From Glandiceps talaboti (taxonomy: Eukaryota > Hemichordata > Enteropneusta > Spengelidae): a stretch of 15,000 bases of DNA. Shown one piece after another: positions 9,641 through 15,000 of this stretch. The notes beneath the pieces were generated by a model, which saw only the letters and a program-made list of their open reading frames with translations, was not told the DNA's origin and did no database searches. The stretch covers positions 14,769,012 to 14,784,011 of the forward strand of contig NC_135564.1 of assembly GCF_964340395.1 (NCBI RefSeq). The letters run 5' to 3'. Numbering within the stretch: position 1 is the stretch's first letter; each line of letters starts with the position of its first letter. Made by a program: the position numbers and the translations under genes.

Positions 9641-10150
9641 AATAACAACATTATCTGGTAAACAAGTGAGTAAACATTCAAAAAATGTATTCAAATACCC
9701 CAAACTTGACCACACCCATAGCAACACCCAAACGGTGTATTTCACAAAGATAACTACAGTGATTCTTAGACAAGTGATCAAACATTCAAAAAGTGTATGT
9801 AAATATGCCTAGCAACAAGACCACGCCCATGGCAACAGCCAACTGATCACCTATATTGCAAAAATAACAGGGATTAATAGACAAGTGAATAACCATTCAA
9901 AAATGTATGTAAATGTGCCTAGCAACAAGACCATGTCCATAACAACAGCCTAATGACCAAGTAAATTGCAAAGATAACGACAGGAATTAATAGACAAGTG
10001 AATAAACATTCAAAAACTGGATGTAAATGTGCCTAGCAACAAAACCACGCCCATAGCAACTACCAAATGATCACGTATTATGCAAAGACAACAACAGGGT
10101 TGGATAGGCAACTGCATAGTCATTCAGTAAATGAACACCTATACCTAGCA
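9638..10150 (+). repeat. Tandem array, about 111-bp unit, 4-5 copies
   Basis: The landmark acaagtga...aaacattc recurs with its aagtga at 9664, 9772, 9883 and 9996, and a decayed form at 10110, giving spacings of 108, 111, 113 and 114 bp. Each full unit contains a conserved gcctagcaacaagaccacgc block followed by ccatagcaacagcc. Divergence is lower than in the preceding 140-bp array. It may be a minisatellite inside the same composite element. Confidence 0.75.
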
Positions 10151-10297
10151 TGGATCAGCATGTGGGTAAACATTTTTTTTAAAGTGTACAGTTGTGCTAC
10201 AATGCCTGTCATTGGCACTATTTTGTAATATTTACACATACAATGCAAACATGATGTGTTGGCATTATATGAAATAATATTTATTCTGATTATTTAA

Positions 10298-10516
10298 CAG
10301 GTATGTCAAAGATTTGAAAAACTAGGGCAAACATCCACAAGACAACTTGAATCATCTGATGGACATGCCTTCCCAAGTGCTGTACCCAATCTATGGAATA
10401 CACTACCATTAGAATTACAACAAAAGCCAACAGCTAACACATTCAGTAAAGACCTATCCAGAGCCTTAGTACCTACGTCACTGTGGAAACGTGTACTTTA
10501 TAAATTGATTGATTGA
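10298..10516 (+). pseudogene. 3' end of a LINE reverse transcriptase (CR1/L2/Jockey-like), truncated
   Basis: An open frame without ATG (an in-frame TAA lies just before 10298) encodes the characteristic C-terminal tail of non-LTR retrotransposon reverse transcriptases. It has a hydrophilic basic stretch, then AVPNLWNTLPLELQQ, then TFSKDLSRAL, and stops at TGA 10514-10516 inside the tetranucleotide tail. The known family pattern is LWNsLP...FKxxLKxxL. The endonuclease and polymerase domains are absent, so this is a 5'-truncated, non-autonomous copy. It lies immediately after the best splice acceptor and 88 bp upstream of the zinc-finger start codon, in a different reading frame. It is therefore probably part of the 5' UTR rather than of a protein. 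Confidence 0.75.
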
Positions 10517-10559
10517 TTGATTGATGGATTGATGGATTGATTGATTGATTAATTGATTG
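10505..10559 (+). repeat. (TTGA)n tail of the LINE fragment
   Basis: About 12 TTGA/GATT units with a few substituted units (tggattga, taattga). It begins exactly where the reverse-transcriptase frame ends, as expected of the simple-repeat 3' tail of CR1/L2-type elements. Confidence 0.85.
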
Positions 10560-10604
10560 TAACTCACCCTCAAACGAGACCAATCCAAATGTTTAACTAT
10601 TGAC

Positions 10605-12890
10605 ATGGAGAAAATAATCATTAAACAGGAAGATACCAGTAACCATGGCATATTTCATGTTCACCATTTTGGAGAAGATACCTTACAAGGTCATGACAAT
10701 TCTCTCCACTGCCCAGTTGAATCACTACCAGTCAAAAAAGACAGACAGAGACCAGCACAAAATCCAGAGAGAGCGGTTATTAAAAAGCAATGTGTGGTAA
10801 ATGACATTGTTTGTTATCCAGAGGATACTACTGTTAACACAAGTCACCATATCTCAGACAATAGTCAAATTCAGTCAAAGATTGGTGAAGAAAATGTATT
10901 CCTTAGGATGGGTGCGAAGGTCGAAAAACAAACAGACACAGAATATGCTGTAATACCAGGTGAACATGTCATTGACTCTGTACACCAATATTGGAAAGTA
11001 ACAAGTGAAGACTGTCGACGGAATAAATACCATGACCCTGCCCAAACTGTCCATTACAAGATAACTAGTCAACTAGACATCGCAGATGTTGATGTTAACA
11101 CACGATCAATGACTAATGAACACATTGCGAATGGTCTAGATGAACCTTTTCCTGTTGGAATAAGTGAAGCTATGTTTGTTCCCCCCTTGAAGTCAGAAAA
11201 TCCATATGACAATTTTGAACAAAAACACAACATTGAGAGATCTTCAATGATGGATTTCAGCAATGCAACAACAATGAGGGAAAGTGCTTATTCTGTACCT
11301 CAAAATATTCGTATTTGGACAGATTCACTTCAAAGAGATGATGGCATACTGAGGCCTTTTGCATGTCCATTGTGTTATAGGCGTTACGCATCAAATAACT
11401 ATCTGAAGCGCCATATGAAGAAACATACAAATGAAAACCCATTATTTCTAGGTGAAGTTATACCCATCAGAAGCTTAGCAAGACCATTTGCCTGTACACA
11501 GTGTGATACGCATTATGCATCAAAAAAAACTTTGGAATGCCACATGCGGAAACATGCAAACAAAAAACAGTTTCAATGTGAAGAGTGTGGAATAGGTTTT
11601 ACTCAAAAAGGAAGTCTCAAGACACATAAGCGTATGCATTCAAATGAAAGACAATATGTGTGTAAATTGTGTGGGAGAGGTTTTGATACTAATGGTCGTC
11701 TGAAGAAACACATGAAATCTCATTCAAATGAAACACGTCCTAGAAAGAATGCCTCGAAAGATCTAGCGTGTAAAGAATGTGGTAAGACATTCCACTATAA
11801 TTCCTTGTTCAAGATACACATGAGAAGCCATACAAATGAAAGACCCTGTATATGTAAAGAATGTGGTAAAGGGTTCAAGCATAGGTCTTCTCTGACCAAG
11901 CATGGAATGATTCATGTAAAAGAAAGAGCATTTGTATGTGAAGAGTGTGGTTCAAGTTTCCATAGGTTGAACGCTTTAAAACTACACATGAGACATCATG
12001 GAATTGAATCATTCACATGTAAACAGTGTGGGAAAGCTTGTAAGAGCAATACTAGTTTGAAAACACACATGATAACCCATACTCTAGAAAAAACATTTGT
12101 TTGTGAAAAATGTGACAAAGCTTTTAAACGAAAAGAAAGCCTGAAAACACATATGAGAATCCACACAGATGAAAAACCGTTTGCATGTCTAAAGTGTGCA
12201 AAAGGTTTTCATCAAAAAATAAATCTGCAAACACATATGAGAATCCATATAAAAGATAAATGGTATGCGTGTGAAAAGTGTGGAACGCGTTATTCTGATA
12301 TTGGAAGTCTGTATGAACATACCAAAACCCACGCAAATGAAAAACCATTTGTATGTGAAGAGTGTGGAAAAGGTTTTCAGCAAAAAGGAACTCTGAAAAC
12401 ACATATGAACATCCACACAGAAGAAATGGTATTTGTATGTGAAACTTGTGGAAAAGGCTTTAATAGAGAAGAAGCTCTGGACACACACATGAACAAACAC
12501 ACAGATGAAAAGTGGTATGCGTGTGAAAAGTGTGGAGAGCGTTATACTGCTATTGGAAAACTGCTTAAACATATGAAAACCCACCCAAATGAAAAAACAT
12601 TTGTATGTAGAAGGTGTGCAAAAAGTTTTTATAAAAAAGGAAATCTAAAGATACATATGGAAACCCACACAAATGAAAAACCACATGTGTGCAATGAATG
12701 TGGTAAAAGATTTTATTTGCGTTCTAAACTGAAGCACCATTTAAAACGCCATTCAAATGACAGTGTATTTGTATGTCAAGAATGTGATAGAACCTTCAGA
12801 AGACCTGGCTATCTAAGAATACATAGAAAGACACATCATACACATGAAAAACATTTGGATCGGAATACACACGATGCTGTTAGTAAATGA
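10605..12890 (+). CDS. C2H2 zinc-finger protein, 17 fingers, 761 residues
   Basis: Probable nuclear, sequence-specific DNA-binding transcription regulator; the target is unknown. The ATG has G at -3 and +4, an in-frame TAA lies 14 codons upstream (10560-10562), and the coding region is a single intact exon. Residues 1-250 are hydrophilic, with no KRAB, BTB, SCAN or ZAD domain visible. SUMO-acceptor-like sites are IKQE (6-9), VKKD (43-46) and LKSE (195-198). Seventeen C-x2-C-x12-H-x3-H fingers run from Cys254 to His744 with all zinc ligands intact. Their first cysteines are 254, 297, 325, 353, 389, 417, 445, 472, 500, 528, 556, 584, 612, 640, 668, 696 and 724. Fingers 1-2 are separated by 20 residues and 4-5 by 13; the linker between 7 and 8 is one residue short. 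Linkers are TNEKP/TDEKP-like, never TGEKP. Finger 8 has Cys479 at the usual aromatic position. Fingers 10-12 and 13-15 form an 84-residue duplication. No orthologue is recognised. Confidence 0.95.
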   Translation: MEKIIIKQEDTSNHGIFHVHHFGEDTLQGHDNSLHCPVESLPVKKDRQRPAQNPERAVIKKQCVVNDIVCYPEDTTVNTSHHISDNSQIQSKIGEENVFLRMGAKVEKQTDTEYAVIPGEHVIDSVHQYWKVTSEDCRRNKYHDPAQTVHYKITSQLDIADVDVNTRSMTNEHIANGLDEPFPVGISEAMFVPPLKSENPYDNFEQKHNIERSSMMDFSNATTMRESAYSVPQNIRIWTDSLQRDDGILRPFACPLCYRRYASNNYLKRHMKKHTNENPLFLGEVIPIRSLARPFACTQCDTHYASKKTLECHMRKHANKKQFQCEECGIGFTQKGSLKTHKRMHSNERQYVCKLCGRGFDTNGRLKKHMKSHSNETRPRKNASKDLACKECGKTFHYNSLFKIHMRSHTNERPCICKECGKGFKHRSSLTKHGMIHVKERAFVCEECGSSFHRLNALKLHMRHHGIESFTCKQCGKACKSNTSLKTHMITHTLEKTFVCEKCDKAFKRKESLKTHMRIHTDEKPFACLKCAKGFHQKINLQTHMRIHIKDKWYACEKCGTRYSDIGSLYEHTKTHANEKPFVCEECGKGFQQKGTLKTHMNIHTEEMVFVCETCGKGFNREEALDTHMNKHTDEKWYACEKCGERYTAIGKLLKHMKTHPNEKTFVCRRCAKSFYKKGNLKIHMETHTNEKPHVCNECGKRFYLRSKLKHHLKRHSNDSVFVCQECDRTFRRPGYLRIHRKTHHTHEKHLDRNTHDAVSK
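11364..12836 (+). other. Zinc-finger array (fingers 1-17)
   Basis: Predicted base-contact residues (-1,2,3,6) by finger: SNYR, SKTC, QGST, TGRK, YSLI, HSSK, RNAL, STST, REST, QINT, DGSE, QGTT, REAT, AGKK, KGNI, LSKH, RGYI. They differ between every pair of fingers, as in lineage-specific polyzinc-finger proteins. Fingers 1 and 2 resemble each other (RPFAC start, YAS before the helix). Fingers 11 and 14 share 20 of 28 residues. Confidence 0.85.
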
Positions 12891-13125
12891 ACTATTAGAT
12901 ATTATATCTCCTCTAAAAAAATGTATGAAACAAAATCGGAAAAATAATGGCGACTTAGAACATTTTGACTTGTACTTCAAGCTTTGATTTATATTTTGAA
13001 GTGCTACATCCATATATTATGTTCAAAGACAATAACCTGGTTTATATCCTTGCCACTACAAATTTTTGAAAAAGAATTGTCAAGTATTTCATAACAAAAT
13101 AAAAATACAAGAGAGTGAAAATGAA
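12891..13125 (+). other. Putative 3' UTR of the zinc-finger gene
   Basis: Follows the TGA at 12888-12890. It is AT-rich with no other feature and ends just past the poly(A) signal. The end is an estimate. Confidence 0.45.
13098..13103 (+). terminator. Polyadenylation signal AATAAA
   Basis: A canonical hexamer about 208 bp downstream of the stop codon, followed within 30 bp by a T/G-containing stretch (cctgtttatagtc). It is the first exact AATAAA on the plus strand after the coding region. Confidence 0.55.
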
Positions 13126-14335
13126 AACCTGTTTATAGTCTATTAATTAAACGAATAGGAAAGATAATAGTGATTTTAAACCATTGGCAACAGTTTGCAA
13201 TATGTATTTAGTCCTGGAAAATCAGAGTTTGCTTTCTTCTGACTAGCTTGCTGTGAATAATTAATCCCCAATGGGCACCACCTGAAGGGGACTTATACGT
13301 TGAGCTCCATCTGTGGATGCGTGCTTGCATGCCCCCTCAGATCTCTGGCATGTATCAACTGATTTACACCAAAGGGTATCACACTATGTGAGACATTTGC
13401 ACTTCACTTTGTTTTACGACCAAATCAAATATGGCCGAAATGGCAGATATGGTGTAATAACCAAAAACTTTCTTTCTATCTTAACTCAAAAATTTGAATA
13501 AGCAAAGACGCCATCTAAAATTCTATAGAAAGGTAGGCTTTCTTTTTATATATTGACTTTGATTTTTGCTATCCCTGCTCAAGGTCTAATAACAATTTGG
13601 CCAATAAGGTATGCAGTTTTGTATCTAGAGATGACGTTTAAATTTGCACTATAACTTTGCCATATAACACATCAATCGGGGACTCTGTGTTTGATGAAGA
13701 CTCAACTTGGGTTTATTATTCTATCAAGAATTTGATCCAGACGTCTCTTTTGTATGTTCATGTTTTAAAAGGGCAGGGCACGCCATGAAATAAAGGCATT
13801 TTCATAAAACTTTGGTTCTGAAAACATCGGGAAATTTCATCAGGAAATTAATTAAATGAACTCAAATTTTACCAAAATGTCTTTATTTCCTCGAGTGATA
13901 TTCCCCTTTAGTGAATCTCAATCACCACTAACCCGAGACAATTGCACAAAATACATAGTCAGTAGATGTGTCTTGAATGTAATTTGCGATATCATTTTCT
14001 TCTAATATCAAATAAAATAACATATATATATATTGACTGCAAGTATGATATTGTCTACTTTATTCTTTCTCACTGTCTTAATGACCGTGAATTTGGGTGT
14101 CAAGGTCAAATGTAGTTTTTAAATCATATATGAGAGTATACTTGTGGCTATGTTGGCCTTACATAGGTAGAACATGTAGTATAAATCCATCGGGTGACTC
14201 CCCACTATTTATATAAACAATACGAGGTTGAATGTTAGGGAGGGGTTACTCACATAGCAAGGGTATGTTACATATATACAGACAGCAGTTTTGATCCCCA
14301 GTTTGAAACTCATGCAGACTTAGGGATGTTGGTTT
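13126..14335. other. Intergenic sequence with a foldback repeat, no supported gene
   Basis: AT-rich. It contains the inverted repeat at 13787-13889 (listed separately), a perfect TCAAGGTCA nuclear-receptor (SF-1/ERR type) half-site at 14100-14108, and a minus-strand AATAAA at 14059-14064 that could serve the minus-strand ORF above it. No coding frame here is convincing. Confidence 0.4.
13787..13889. repeat. Imperfect foldback (inverted repeat) of about 35-bp arms
   Basis: gaaataaaggcatttt (13787-13802) pairs with aaaatgtctttatttc (13874-13889) at 15 of 16 positions. Pairing continues imperfectly inward, with cataaaac...ggttc against gaactcaaattttacc. The loop is about 35 bp. This may be a small MITE-like foldback or an RNA hairpin. 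Confidence 0.5.
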
Positions 14336-14839
14336 TTAAGCATTACATAGAGGTGTTAGCCCCTCTTTGAATGCACGCATGACATTGAACCCCATATTTT
14401 GGGCAACGTAGTTTCTAAGTTGTTGATTTCCAAATTTTGGAATTTCGACAACATCGTCTCCAGTTTGCCGAATATCAATTTTTTTCCAGGGACTTTTGAT
14501 TAGGATTTGCTGGCTGAATTTAGACTTTTGACTGGTCCCCTGCTTCTTGAATTGTTGTGGCCACTGTGTTTGTAATTGCATTGGAATATATATACCAGTG
14601 TACATGGTTCCCACCCGGGTTCCCACCACCAGGCAGGCGAAAGCTGCTGTTTGCTTGATCATGGGACGTGAAAACACATTACGGCAGGCTATATTGAGCG
14701 TCATGTAAAAACGATGTCTCGGGAAATGTGATCTATGACGTGTGCACAGTTCATTGAGTATAGCAGCAAAGATTTCAGACAGACCCCCCCCCCCCACACA
14801 CACACACACTCCAACCCTCACCCACACCCGGGTACCCAT
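14336..14839 (-). CDS. Minus-strand ORF, 167 residues, unidentified (uncertain)
   Basis: I do not recognise a family. The first true ATG is at 14839-14837 in a good context (AAAA before, G after) and the stop is TAA at 14338-14336. The N-terminus translates a poly-C/(CA)n tract into Val-Cys-Val and Gly-rich residues, so an authentic start may instead be an internal Met (residue 46 of this frame, FYMTLNIACRN) or a splice acceptor. The rest has a normal composition: a basic, His/Arg-rich stretch, then a Gln/Lys-rich part, then a C-terminus ending LTPLCNA. A minus-strand AATAAA lies about 275 bp downstream (14059-14064). It is long for chance in this composition but has no domain support. Confidence 0.3.
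   Translation of the reverse strand: MGTRVWVRVGVCVCVGGGGLSEIFAAILNELCTRHRSHFPRHRFYMTLNIACRNVFSRPMIKQTAAFACLVVGTRVGTMYTGIYIPMQLQTQWPQQFKKQGTSQKSKFSQQILIKSPWKKIDIRQTGDDVVEIPKFGNQQLRNYVAQNMGFNVMRAFKEGLTPLCNA
14784..14809. repeat. Poly-C run followed by (AC)n
   Basis: Twelve C residues (14784-14795) followed by about seven AC units. It interrupts the N-terminal part of the minus-strand ORF. Confidence 0.9.
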
Positions 14840-14961
14840 TTTTATTATAGTATTCGTCACTTGAGGGCGCCCTTCAAATCTCAGGATCTAGCTCTCATGT
14901 CAGCACACGTACTGCACGTTAGACCAAACAGCGACAAACTGTTCGTGGGCTTATCCACAAG

Positions 14962-14991
14962 TCATCGACGACTTGGGTATATTGTCGATGA
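14962..14991. repeat. Interlocking palindromes at the right edge
   Basis: tcatcgac (14962-14969) and gtcgatga (14984-14991) are perfect 8-bp inverted arms. A second pair, aagtc/gactt, is nested across 14959-14974. The element may continue beyond the window. Confidence 0.5.
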
Positions 14992-15000
14992 TCATTTTTG

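Noticed and set aside
9621-9812. Plus-strand 63-codon ORF
   Set aside because: It lies within the 111-bp tandem array and repeats a KHSKxVxKY-like peptide because the DNA repeats.
10298-10604. Fusion of the LINE frame to the zinc-finger protein
   Set aside because: The two frames differ, the LINE frame ends at 10516, and an in-frame TAA at 10560-10562 precedes the zinc-finger ATG.
10875-12584. Several minus-strand ORFs opposite the zinc-finger gene
   Set aside because: They are shadows. The plus frame is intact for 761 codons with all zinc ligands in place, and the minus frames show only repetitive antisense of the fingers.

Overview
This is eukaryotic, animal-type DNA. It is mostly AT-rich non-coding sequence with long (GT)n and (ACAT)n microsatellites, LINE-derived sequence, tandemly repeated intronic elements and one large C2H2 zinc-finger gene. 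Nothing resembles bacterial operons, phage, CRISPR or plasmid functions. The repeat style suggests a marine invertebrate metazoan, such as a lancelet-like deuterostome or a lophotrochozoan. I cannot fix the taxon from the sequence alone.

Layout. 1-5540 is intergenic sequence with simple repeats ((GACT)n at 46-73, (ACAT)n near 2166-2249, (GT)n at 3620-3679), a 35-bp direct duplication, small palindromes and one weak 46-codon minus-strand ORF (1741-1881). 5543-5701 holds a short minus-strand open frame with marked C/G-ending codons, read as the likely terminal exon of an unidentified gene. 5950-6850 holds diverged dispersed repeats and G/C-rich runs. 7100-7369 looks like a promoter plus 5' non-coding exon: inverted CCAAT box, GC box, paired TGACGT half-sites and a strong CAG|GTAAGC splice donor.

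7370-10300 reads as a repeat-packed first intron. It contains two related modules, each a stem-loop, then a (TG)n tract, then a core unit of about 140 bp. After these come a degenerate tandem array of the core units and a second tandem array with a period of about 111 bp. A good splice acceptor ends at 10300. It is followed directly by the 3' end of a CR1/L2/Jockey-like LINE reverse transcriptase (10298-10516) with its tetranucleotide tail, which would lie in the 5' UTR.

10605-12890 is the main gene: an intact 761-residue, 17-finger C2H2 protein, probably a nuclear DNA-binding regulator, with a long unstructured N-terminal part carrying SUMO-acceptor-like motifs. A polyadenylation signal lies at 13098-13103. 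12900-14330 is non-coding with a foldback repeat. 14336-14839 holds a 167-residue minus-strand ORF of uncertain reality.

The promoter/exon, intron, LINE-derived leader, coding exon and poly(A) signal fit together as one plus-strand transcription unit. That splice model is inference. The most unusual material is the composite repeat system inside the putative intron and the internally duplicated zinc-finger array with non-canonical linkers.
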